Assembly (NCBI GenBank): GCA_013420905.1
Contig: JAAXNY010000007.1
Location: forward strand, 1-64,000
Source: Collybia mongolica
Taxonomy: Eukaryota > Basidiomycota > Agaricomycetes > Agaricales > Clitocybaceae
Direction of reading: 5' to 3'
Length of the DNA: 64,000 nucleotides
In this document: positions 8,529-19,600 of the stretch, in pieces
Layout of the letters: every line of letters begins with the position of its first letter
Position numbering within the stretch: the first letter of the stretch is position 1
Notes under the pieces: generated by a model
Databases searched by the model: none
Told to the model about the DNA's origin: nothing
What the model saw: the letters and a program-made list of their open reading frames with translations, nothing else
Translations under genes and position numbers: made by a program

Positions 8529-8833
8529 GTAGGGCGGGCCAACATGGACCGCGTTCCATGCGCGTCGAGCGCGCATGCCAGCGCACACCCCCTCACATGG
8601 CGCAACATGTGTCTGAGGGGTTTACGCTGTGGTCGCTCGGAAAAACCGCGCGCGCGCCGTAACGGTGCGGCGGCGCGAGCGGAGAAACTGATTAAACATT
8701 AACAAACAGGCCTGATGAGTACTTATACGAAACAGGTCGGGTGGGGGATTCCCCCAACCCTGTTGCTTGTTTGTAACGCAACTCATCGTACCAAAGTCAC
8801 TCGCAACCTCGCTTCGCTCGGTTGCTCGTTCCT
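8529..8833 (+). repeat. 305-bp ribozyme-bearing unit, copy 2
   Basis: Identical by eye to 5171-5475 over its whole length, although the flanks differ completely. On the left it joins AT-rich repeat DNA with no telomere stub. On the right it joins CCCTAACCC (8834-8842) and unit C. Complete identity beside clearly diverged A/B/C units suggests a recent duplication or strong conversion. Confidence 0.8.
8702..8774 (+). ncRNA. Hammerhead ribozyme, design 1, copy 2
   Basis: Same parts as at 5344-5416, shifted by 3358: stem I 8702-8711 with 8765-8774, core CTGATGA 8712-8718, stem II GTACTTATAC, GAAA, stem III and cleavage UU at 8763-8764. Confidence 0.88.
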
Positions 8834-8842
8834 CCCTAACCC

Positions 8843-9366
8843 GCCTGAGCCGGACCGGACTTTGATCCGACCACCGGCCCGACATGGACGGTTAAAGGCC
8901 ACGTGCCCGGCCCGAAATGACCGTGACGTGTGAAAGGTTACTAATCATTATAGCTGACCGGAGTAATCCGCTCGGCTTTGTTCCCACAGGTTGTCAAGGT
9001 CGTTAATAGACGGTCGCTGATTGGTGCCCAACACACTGCCTTCGGGCAGAGTTAGTAAGCCCGCTTCGGCGATGTCGTGTTCTATTCCGATCTGCCAGAC
9101 GCTATGGAAGCGACTGCGCATCTGTCATGCGCGCAAAAGGCCATTGGCCGCCTCTGACAGGTAGATGACTAAGTATCCCGACTTTAGCCTAACTTCGGAA
9201 CAAAGCTAAAGTCCGCAGCAACCCGTATACACCCTAAAACCGATCTGAAGAGTCTTAAAAGACGAAAGGATCCGACCGGTGGTCTCCTCCATCGATCCTT
9301 ATCGGTAACTTTCCTCTCTCAACTATATCCTCCAACAAAAACGCTTCGCGTTTTTGTTGTCGTCCA
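8843..9366 (+). repeat. Telomere-bounded structured unit C (524 bp)
   Basis: Third copy of unit A, with the same GCCTGAGCC start and GTCGTCCA end, flanked by CCCTAACCC on the left and CCCTAACCCC on the right. It is closer to unit A than to unit B. It contains the conserved TTCG-capped stems, the GACTTTAGC/GCTAAAGTC stem and a hammerhead at 9239-9306. Confidence 0.75.
9239..9306 (+). ncRNA. Hammerhead ribozyme, design 2, in unit C
   Basis: Stem I is ACCGAT (9239-9244) with ATCGGT (9301-9306). The core is CTGAAGA, stem II GTCT/AGAC with TAAA, then GAAA, stem III GGATC/GATCC and predicted cleavage after 9300. Core identical to the unit A ribozyme. Confidence 0.85.
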
Positions 9367-10005
9367 CCCTAACCCCTAGAAAGCCCCGTGTCATGTTTTC
9401 GCAACAGTAAATATGAAGCTTCTTTAATACTGATCCGACGACTAGTCGTGGATACAGGGCAAAGATATTGAGTTCAAGGAGTGAAGGAAGGAGTGGGCCG
9501 GGCTTGGGTTTGCATGACCAAAGCATGCGCAGGATTACAGGATCGGAGAAGTCCCAGTTGGAATCCATGAGTGGCACAAAACCCAAGCTCTTGATGCGAT
9601 AGGAGTAGTAGTATACCCTTTCGAAGTCTTCTGGTAGAAGATCCCGAATGATTTGCTAGTACGGGTAGTCACATGAGCGATCCATATTTTTTACTAAACA
9701 ATAAATCATGTTAGGCTTACAAGGTCGCCCCCCCAGGAATATACCATTCCTCCGCGATAGCTGTGTGTGTTCCTCTTGCGCACCGCCCAAGCATCTTGTG
9801 GTAGGCACCGAACAAGCGGTCCTAGGGATGCATGATAATACCACAAAATATCGAGCGCTGGGTCAGAGAATGCCTTGCATGTCCTCGATAACGCAACAAG
9901 GGATTTGGATCTTCTGGAATTTGAGTAATATATGAATTTGTCGTCGTCGCGGGTGTTCTCAAAAATCAGCGAGAGGATTTCTTGAACCTCTAGACAGCGA
10001 TGCAT
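9367..10005 (-). pseudogene. F-box-like protein gene, C-terminus lost at a telomere junction
   Basis: Exon 1 (10005-9721) begins MHRCLEVQEILSLIF and contains SLVALSRTCKAFSDPALDILW, a signature of a very common agaricomycete F-box-like family. The intron 9720-9656 has a GTAAGC donor and CTAG acceptor and is in phase. Exon 2 (from 9655) continues RDLLPEDFERVYYYSYR and ends about 90 residues later, where the gene sequence gives way to GGGTTAGGGTGG (minus strand of 9367-9377). Family members usually run to 400-600 residues, so only the N-terminal ~190 remain. The break with telomere repeats directly attached looks like a healed chromosome end. Confidence 0.72.
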
Positions 10006-11656
10006 ATGGTGCGTTGTTAAGGGATGTGGGCCGCACGAACCGTGGAAGGATAAAGGAGAAACAAGAAGGATGTTGAAACAGAGAGGGACACTTATCGGGA
10101 TATTGAATCAATTACGTAATCGCACAGGTGACACCAAAGCTGGAGAAATTGACGAATTTCGGTCATCGCCTTAGAGAACCGAGTTCGCATTCACTTTTTT
10201 TCTTTTTTCCTCTCTTTCTTCCTTCCCTTCAAGATCGCTTCTAAGGTATCTAGAGCCTTCATGCTAACCAATTCTCATCGCTGAACGGTTTTCATGCAGA
10301 TATCATCGTCCCTTACATGCCACCTATATACGAAGATGTTGAACCTAGGCGCCGATCCGGGTCGTGATTGTTTATCGTTGGAAGGCCCGAGCCCTGGAGA
10401 ATCGAGATGTGGTATACATCGGCATCTTGAATGGAGCCCTGTGTCGGCGTTGGCGATGAGCTTGGTCGAACCGCTGCGATGCGCCCGGCATCTTGAAAAC
10501 CGGTGGTCGAGGGGTAGCGGATTGAATTTGTCAGGCGTGGAATTGTTTACCATTCGAAGACCGTGTTCGGAGGAGATATCGCGCCTGGGTATGTTGGTGT
10601 GAGATGTCGCTTGGCAACAAATATCAATTTACTTATCAATTTCGGTGCACCATGAAAAGTCGCCCACCAACGCCAGCCTCAGACGCACCGACCCGAATGA
10701 GTCACGAAAGGATACATGCATTATGGATGACTTACAGGACCCACGAGATTGTTTTCGTGTGTAAAGACGCTCGACAATCCGTCGCTTGTAGTTTTCTGCC
10801 GGTTGAGCTATGCTTGGTGAATGTAACACCCAATTAAGTGTTGAGTCCGGGAGTGCAGGGTTGGCGGGGACGTGGGAGACAACGTTAATTGAAAAGCGAT
10901 GCCTTCCACTCAGTTTCCGAAATTGAATGAGGCGGTAGCTCAAGTGGATGGAGTGTGTGCATCCAAGACCACATAGTGATCGACGTTTGGTTCAACGCCT
11001 GGAAATCGCTTAACACCGCCACGAGCGCATGACGTGTCACGTGTATCGAGCGCCACGTGAGAATCTTGCACTGGATTTTTCAAATCTGCATATCTGTCGC
11101 CCAATATCTCACCTCGCGACAAAAAGGTTAAGGCTCGACAGGTTGCTGAGTGTGGCGATACATATGGAGCGTGTTGTGGGCGAGGAGCAATAGGTAAGTG
11201 GCTGTTGTGGTGGCGTTCCACATTATCGGGTCAGTCTGCGCCTAACCCACGGCCCAAGGTTTCCATCTAGAGCCGGCATCACCAACCATGATCTGAGCGT
11301 CCATCGAAATCAGATTCACGTCTGAGCATCCTGATTTCGGGTGATTTCTTATTGTCTTTTGTGGCTCCACGCCGGGGCTGGAGGTGATTAAGCATCAAGC
11401 TGGGACCGGGGCAGGGGTAGCGAGCAGAAGCGACGGCGAGAGACCCTGAACCAGCCGTCGAGGCCGTTGTTCCCTGACTTGTGGGAAATTTACCTGTCTT
11501 GCCTAGTTGGATCATAAAGGGAGAAGACCAGATGCACGCGTCGTCTAGCGCTCTAGCCCCGTCATCATCTATGTACGTGCTCTCCTAGCTGTTTAACTTT
11601 TTCCATCTCACCTTTTCTCCCTTCGTCTCTAGAATTCCCCATTGCCTTGACTTGAC
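10006..11656. other. Intergenic, no convincing gene
   Basis: This holds the upstream regions of the truncated F-box gene and, on the other side, of the HMG-box gene. A long pyrimidine tract lies at 10193-10231. Overlapping ~100-codon frames occur on both strands at 10275-10602 with no recognisable domain. A tRNA-like A-box match near 10930 does not fold properly. Confidence 0.5.
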
Positions 11657-14600
11657 ATGCCGCCCATCGATGAGCGTGGCCACGACCACGACCAGGGCGA
11701 CGATGAGGACGACGATGACGGTGAGTCCCTTGATTGATTGTCCTCGAGGCATCGAAGCTGATCCTGCTACACCCCACGTTGCCAGGAATGCCCCCGCTCG
11801 TCGATAATGCGACCTCCAACCCACCCATAACCTACACGTTCTACTCAGAGATGACCCCGGCATCTTTCTCCACCTCATCCTCCCCTGCTGTCGGCACGTT
11901 TCAACACCAGCCAGAGCCCCAGCTTCCACACACGCCGCAAACGCCGCAGCCACCCCCTGAGCAGCCCGTCGCCTCTTCCTCCTCAATTTCAGTCGTCGCC
12001 CCATCTCGCGGTTCGCACGGCAAGAAACGTGACGCGTCGTACATCCCCCGTCCACCAAACGCGTTCATTCTGTACCGTTCGTCTTTCATCAAAAGTCAGC
12101 AAGTAACCGACAAAGTAGAGGGTAATCATAGTAATCTGTCCAAAATCATTGGTGCGCTTTGTTTTGTTTACGCTCTTCGTTACAACTTCTGTTTGGATTG
12201 AGCTGACTATCTCTTCCTAGGTAAATACTGGAAAACTTTACCTCAAGCCGAGCGCGACGAATGGGAAGCTAAGGCTGTGCTTGCACAGGCCGAGCATCGT
12301 GCACGTTATCCAGACTGGCGCTTCCGCCCCGGTGCGAATGCCCTCGCGAAGCTCAAGGCTGGGGCAAATGCAGATGCGAGGACCAAGGGTGGGGGTACCA
12401 CAAGGAGCCGAGCAAGCGCGAGAGAGAAAGGAAAGGCAAAGGAAGCAGGGAAGGTCAAGAAAGGGAAGGAGAAGGCAAAGGATGACGTGGGAGCCGCGAG
12501 CACAGATGTAGACTCGGGGAAGGGCAACGGCAGTGGCCCTTCGAAGCGGCGGCGCGTAAACGTGCAAGCAAAAGACCCACCACGGTCTAGGAGCAAGAAC
12601 GGGTTGGCACTGGACGTCGAGGACGAAAAAGATCGAGGTGGGGGCGGAGACGGCGACGACGACGCGTACGAACCCCCTACAGAAGAGCCGAAGCGGAAAC
12701 GCGGCCGGGGGGCGAGCGTTGCGGGAAGTTCAGCAGCGGCAGGGATGGATACACGCAAGACAGCGATGGACACGCGGTGTGCGAAGATTGCCGACCTGCT
12801 CGGGGAGGGGAAGACAGGAGTCGCACTGGAGGTTGCCGTCAAAGAGTGGGAGGGAGGCCGGAAGCGCGCACAAAAACAAAAGCACGCTGAGGAGTCAGTT
12901 TCTGTCCAGGGCGTGGATGGCAAAAATACGAAGGATAATGGTCAGGAGAAGACGGAGACCAGCTTGACCGTGAGGGTAGAGGCGGAGACGGAAGCTTCTT
13001 CCACAGCCTCTACGAGTCAAACATCGAGCGCCGGAAATCTTGCCAGGAACCCCCCGCATCTCCTCATTCCACCCCAGCACACCTATCCCGAACCCTCACC
13101 AACTCTGTCCTCGGTTCACATGCTTTCCCCCACGCGTTCGCCTGCCTCTTCATACACTCAGCCCGCCTCTCCGTATACCCAGACGACAGCGTCTCCCTAC
13201 ACACAGACTCCGGCATCTGCATCTCCATACACCCAGACGCCGCCTTCGCCCTACCTTACCTCTCCACCATCGTATTCGCAACACTCTCGGTCAAAAAGCC
13301 TATATGGGCGTTTCCCGGCCCACGAGGCACCACATCCGAGCGCTAGTGGAGGTCCGCCGGTCATACAATCTTCACATTCCCAGCCGCACCCGCCAACCTA
13401 TACACGAGCCACCCGCTCCAGTCCAGGAGAAACACGTTCTTACACGCATGGCGTCCAGAACGACGCCGATCCCCAACCTCAGGGCCTACCCCGCCCCTTG
13501 GACCTCGCGACATACACCGCAGACGCCCTTGCACGTGGCACGCCTCTCACACAGCTGTTCAAACGCTCACTCTCGGCCCCTGCATCTGAGAACAGATTGG
13601 CATACACGGTCGCACAGGACGCCAGTGCTGCAGGAGCACACGCTGGAGGTGACGCAGGAGGTTCGGGGCGAGGACGGACAGGAGACGGGCCTGTGGAGCC
13701 GTCCCGCGGAACGTTGAACCCGACATTCTCGTTCGGCAACAGTGGCGGATACCCGTCTCCTCCACCGCCCCAGTCACATGCGGACGCACGGCACTCCGCG
13801 CGCGCGCAACACATTCACTCCGGTTCACATCAGAACGTCTATTCGACCTCTCCTTTACCATCATTCCCGCAAAGCCATGAATCCCACCAATCACACCCCA
13901 GGCCAGAAGATGTACAGTATCAACAAGATGCCCAGCAACAGCCTCAGCAGGGGAGTTCGAACCCGGAGGCGAACCCGCCGCACAATCCACCTGCGCTGAC
14001 ATGGATGGACGAAGAACATCGTCGGAGGCTCGAGGCTGCTAGGGAGCACGGATACTGGTGGGATGGCAACGAAGACGATGATGATGGAACCGATGCCGAT
14101 GCGGAAGGGGACATCGATGAAGCAGTCGGTGACGAAGGGCTGGGTTACGAAGACACGTCGAACGAGGAGTTCGACGTTGCGTATTCTCAGGTACGTTTCA
14201 CGTTTGTACTTTCACATACGCGTTTACTAACACCTTTCCTTCCTTTTACCAGCACTACTCCGGCTCGGGAAGCTACACCCGTGGTGATGGACGCTCAGGA
14301 TGGACTGGTGTTGCCGGACGGCACGGCCTAATCGCCGCGTTAGAAGATCCATACTTACGGCGAAGGAGTCGTAGCAGGTCGACCACCCCACCTTCGAAGT
14401 CACACCCATTACCTCCCTCCGCGCCCATGCCCGCTGGGGAACTACCGCTCTCGGATGCTCTCATGGCTACTGAGCAATATCTACAACAGCATCACCCGCT
14501 TCTCCCCCCTCACACCCCGCACCAAATCGAGGATTCTCAGAACCTCCCCACTAATAACTACTTCACACCTTATCACCATTCCTCAACATCGACAGTTACC

Positions 14601-14969
14601 CCGGTCCCCAAATCCTCTTTCTCAACGCTCACAGGCTGGGACGGATCTGGGTCACTAGCCAGCAAATGGGCGTCGGGCTCCGGTTGGGAATCGGGTGTAT
14701 GGGGGACGAGCCTGAGCATAAGCAACATAGGGGTAGAGAATGGCGATAACGACACGGCACGTGGTAGAGAGCTCACTGGGGATGGACGAAAAGTGATGTT
14801 CTCCGTCGCAGAAGAAGATGAAGCGGGTTACGGATATGGGTACAGGATGGGCGAGATGGGCATGGGCGCGGAGATAAGGGGCGTTAATCGCGGAACGGGG
14901 GTGTTGTATGACGATGAAGACGATAGCGGGAGTGACATGGCTGTAGGCTCACCGCCAGGTGGGCAATAA
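11657..14969 (+). CDS. HMG-box transcription factor
   Basis: Four exons join in phase: 11657-11720, 11786-12151, 12221-14190 and 14253-14969, giving 1038 residues. The start at 11657 is chosen because it gives an acidic leader that splices cleanly into exon 2. Residues about 107-178 form an HMG box of the fungal MATA/sequence-specific type (YIPRPPNAFILYRSSF ... KYWKTLPQAERDEW ... YPDWRF), interrupted by the second intron as in many fungal HMG genes. A basic region follows (KRRRV near 220-250). Then comes a long low-complexity part rich in Ser, Pro, Gln and His, with repeated SPYTQT motifs and an acidic stretch before the last exon. It is expected to bind DNA in the nucleus and regulate mating, development or stress genes. 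Which of these cannot be told from sequence. Confidence 0.88.
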
Positions 14970-16656
14970 CCCTCGAGTGTCATCTCTATTACAGGTTCAA
15001 CCCCTTCCCGCTCGCCCATCATAGCTTCAATAAGTTATGCGTGACAGATCCCCCGGACTTTCTTTTGGCGAATCGCAGCGTTCTCCCGCTGGCTAGGTTC
15101 AACCCTCTCCCCGTTGGTGCCTTCAAAAATTTCCCTTCCGTTGATGTAAACATCTCGTCTCACTCCGTTATCCTGACAAACGGGTACTCGATATCAAAGT
15201 TTCTTTTCGATTTCCGTCATAATTCTTTTCTTATGGCATTTTTACGACCAATCATCTTCATTAGACTTCATTCTCTCCCTTGTCATCACGTTCGACCCAT
15301 ACCTTGTATCATACTTTCATTGGTTTTTATGACTATGCACTACATCCAATATCTCGTCTTCATTTGCATTTGTACCCATTATTTGCATTCCTCTTCCTCC
15401 TGTAACAACGGCCCTTACAAATTTCTTGTACTACCTTTTAGTTTTACCGTAGCTTTTATATATTTACAGAAGTCCTATATTTTTCGAATTCAATGACATT
15501 GCTATTGACTTCGCCATCTTCATGTTCACGCTTCATTGTCGCCGTTAACCTCGAGACAGATCTGATAACCACCGATTCTCCAGAGATTCAACTATCCCCA
15601 ACAAGATTCCGCAACGTCACCGAGGTATCACGAAGCACGAGGACACCAGACAATTATGGCGACGAGATAGGGAGATCCCGAGAGCAGGGTCTGGCAGTGT
15701 GAACGTGGGTTCCCACAAGTGTCCTTTTGACATGAGAAATAGATCTGTGGTGACGTTAAGCCGCAGCTGAAAGGTAGTCAATCGGGGTACAAAGACATAA
15801 ATACCTCATAGCTATAGCGACACCGTCAGAAACACGTCACGAAGAAAAGAACCCGCGGAGATTGTACCTCACATATATTGTTCACCCTATTTACTGTACC
15901 TCGGAGCGGGATGGTAACAGATGGCGCAATATTCGGTGATGGTGCGACGCCAAAGGCACGACCAGTCCTCCACGCTCATTTTCCCTGCACGCCTTTGACC
16001 TGTCCAATCCGCGATTCCAGAAAATAAGGTCAAGTGGCGTCGGGGAAACATGGAGCATAACTCTATGGAGGCAAAGCGGTCCTTAACCGGTCCTAACATT
16101 CGAAATCAGATAAAATTCGGAGGCATTGACCTATATGGTGAACGAGTCATAACATGAGCGTGATTCCCAGTAGCCATACGAATAGACATTCCCATACCCG
16201 ATCCAAGAATAACTTTCAGGTTGTGTGGGCGACGACCCCTGAGTGGCATGAGACAAGAAAGAGATATATACTAAATGCCAATGAATACACAGTGGTGCGA
16301 AAATGGAGCGAATGTATCATAATGTGTACATATGTGAGGTATACTACTCACGGGTAGTCGTAATGGGCGCGATTGTGTACTATTTCGTAGAGCTTGAGTT
16401 AAGTGTGAAGTAGGGAAAGGGGAGGAAGTGTGATCCATTCCACGAACAACAGCAGCGAAGACGATGTCAAGAATAAACACGAATGGAAAGCAATGCGGAC
16501 GGGTGGCGTTGAATGGGAGCCACAATTTACTGCCGTGAGGAGCAGACAAAGGTACGAAAGTGATGGTACATAATTAGGCGAGTGTCGGGATCGGGACGTA
16601 GTCCATTGATTAGGCGTGGCGTTCAAAGCGGCCGAGCAAGTACTGGAAAGAAAGTT
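14970..16656. other. Intergenic between the convergent HMG-box and histidine kinase genes
   Basis: This contains the 3' flanks of both genes. A T-rich stretch at 15100-15490 gives a 151-codon open frame with no domain and is read as 3' UTR. Nothing else is seen. Confidence 0.6.
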
Positions 16657-19600
16657 CTAGAGGATTGCTTGGGTGATTGCTTGAGCCCGACGTAACAAAG
16701 GGTGTTTTGCTGCTCCTCTTTCGCCAGCGAGCTTGTTGATGGCATTCAACAAATCCCCGCGCCGAAGAGGTTCTAAGCGACAAAGGACCGTTGTGAGTAA
16801 AGGAATGTATCTATCGATGGTTAGCGTACTTGTTATATGGTCGTCCTGCAAGGAGAGTCAGAATGGTCGAATGACGTCGAATTGAGGAAGCTTACCATTC
16901 CTGCCTGCAAGCATCGCTCGCGATCACCAATCACTAGTTCAGTGTGTCGGAAATGTGAAAATCAAGAATGAGTAAATGACGCACTAGCATGGGCGGTGAG
17001 GGCAATGATAGGAGTTGGTGGGAGGCCTCGATGCATTTCGTACGAACGGATAAGTTCTGTAGCTTCCATCCCACCCATGAAGGGCATTGACACATCCATC
17101 TAAGACAAAGAAAGCTTCTTGTCAACGGTATGCGGTCCAACAGAAAGGAACTTACAAGAATAATGTCAAAGGGTTTGTGCTGGGCCACCCGGCCCTTGAA
17201 GGCATCGACGGCCAAGCTTCCATTCTCTGCGATTTCGACAGTGTGGCCGTATTTCTCGAGTATTTTGACGGCTAGCTTTTGATTCACCAAGTTGTCCTCT
17301 GCGAGGAGGATGTCGAAGATGACGTCATTGGGTGCCGACACTGGGCTAACAGTGTTCGACTCCAGTGCAGAGATGAGGGCGGACGAGAGATCTTGAGCGG
17401 TGACGGGTGTCGTAACTTGAGAGCTGATGCTATTGTCGAGACACCACTTCACTGTAACGATAAGACATTATTAATGATCATAGGTTGAGTAATGATTGAA
17501 CTCACGATTGAGGCGGGGCATCGCCGGACCAAGAAGAACAATGGGAATGTAACGAAGATGTTCGTACTCGCGAATGCACTCCGTCTTTCAAGTCATGAAT
17601 CAGCACCAGTCGCGAAACCACACAGCTAGAAAGACCTACAACGCTGAGCGAGTCCACGACGATCGTGTCGATGTGTGGGCATTTCTCCTTGTCCGCCACC
17701 TCACTAACGGCATGGACGACGTACGGGCGGAGACCCAGCTCCTTGATGCGGTTCACAACACCAGTTGTATCGCGGATAGTGTCGACGAAAAGTATTGTTC
17801 GTTTGGCGAATGGCGACATCTTCGCCAAAGTGACCTCGATCGAGCTCTGTGAGATCTGCGAGGTTATTGTGAAGAAGAACTTCGACCCCTTCGAGACCTC
17901 ACTCTCCACCCACATGTTCCCTTGCATCAGGGAAACGAGTCGCTTGGAGATTGATAGACCCAATCCCGTACCGCCGTACTCCTACGGAAAACGTCAGACC
18001 GTGAGAGGTAAAGAGGTGGAGGTTGACGTACCCTGGTGGTTGACCCATCCGCCTGACAGAACGTGTCGAATATCAAATTGAGTTTGTCTTTCGCAATACC
18101 GATACCCGTATCCATGACACAAAACTCCAAAGTTACACTCTGGTCGTCAAGGGCGAGGAGCCGCGTGCTCAAAGCAACATGGCCCTTGCGGGACACTTTC
18201 GACGGGGTGAACTTGATGGCATTCCCGACGAGGTTGGTGATGACTTGACGGAGACGAAGGGAGTCACCAATCAATTGATCTGGAATGTCGGGCTCGACAT
18301 CGTAGGTAAGGTCGAGGTTGTTCTGCGAGGCGCGAACAACAAGAGTCTTCAAGATGCCAAAGACCGTCTGACGGAGGGAGTACGAGACGGCCTCCATCGT
18401 CATGCGACCAGCCTCGACTGCGAGGGACAATGAGATTGGAGACGGGGTACGAAAATCTAGGACCTACTTTTCGAAATGTCCAAGATGTCGTCAATGATCA
18501 ACAGCAGCGAACGAGCCAAGCTGTGAACCAGAAGCAAGCTCTCCCTCTGCGATCGGTTCAAATCGCTGTCGAGGGTGAGCTCCGTCATGCCGATGATTCC
18601 ATTCATGGGTGTCCTGCACGAACAGTCAGCATCCCCTATGCTCGAGGAATACGACTACGACGTACCGAATCTCGTGCGACATGTTTGCCAAGAACTCACT
18701 CTTACTCCTGTTCGCCAACTCAGCTGCCTCCCTCGCTGCTGTGTTCTTCTGGATGCTGTCACGCAAATTGAAGACCATCTGGTTGATCTGTGTCTTCAAC
18801 GAGTCCATCTCTCCACTAGCCTCGACCGTGATGAATCGGGTAAAGTCTCCATCCATCGCAGCCGCCGAGATTTGGGCGAAACCACGGACCTGCGTGGTCA
18901 AGTTTCCAGCCATGGTATTGACGGAGAGGCTGTGTGATGCACGATGATAATGAGCATTACATTTATACCATTATAGTGATAAACGTACGTGATTTCCTGC
19001 CAGATTCCTTGTACGTTCCCGACTTCGGCCTGCACTCCCAGCTTTCCTTCGGTTCCTACTTCACGAGCGACTTTCTTGACCTCAGCGGCGAAAATTGCCA
19101 ATTGGTCAATCATGTCATTGATGGTGTTCACGAGGTTCAACATCTCTCCAGAGACGGATACGCCAGTAATCTTTTGCGTCAAGTCACCGCGAGCCACAGC
19201 CGTCTATAATGAAAAATTGATCAAACCATATCAGCAAGGAAGCGAAAATGCATACCGTAGCCACAGCGATCGTTCGTACTTGCAATGTCAACTGATTCAT
19301 GACCTCAATATCAGCAAAAAGGTTACCAGCTTAAACACGGAAACGCTCACGTTGTTCGCCATAACGTTGACATTGTCCGTCAAATCCTTCCATGTCCCAC
19401 CAACGTTCGTTACCCGCGCCTGACCACCCAAGCGACCTTCCGTTCCGACTTCTCGAGCAACACGCGTCACCTCATCAGCGAAGACGCTTAGACTCTCCGT
19501 CATCTTGTTGACTGTCTCCTTCAACTCCAAGATCTCGCCGCGCACATCAACCTCGATCTTCTTTGTCAAGTCGCCACCAGCGACAGCCTTCGTCACCTCC

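Noticed and set aside
10929..11005. tRNA-like A-box (GGTAGCTCAAGTGG) and B-box-like GGTTCAACGCC
   Set aside because: Acceptor and T stems do not pair (several mismatches) and no 5+7 anticodon arm can be formed.
12306..12923. 205-codon open frame antisense to the HMG-box gene
   Set aside because: Low-complexity mirror of the basic/acidic coding region on the other strand; no domain.
15041..15496. 151-codon open frame after the HMG-box gene
   Set aside because: Phe/Leu/His-rich translation of a T-rich 3' flank, no domain and no splice support.
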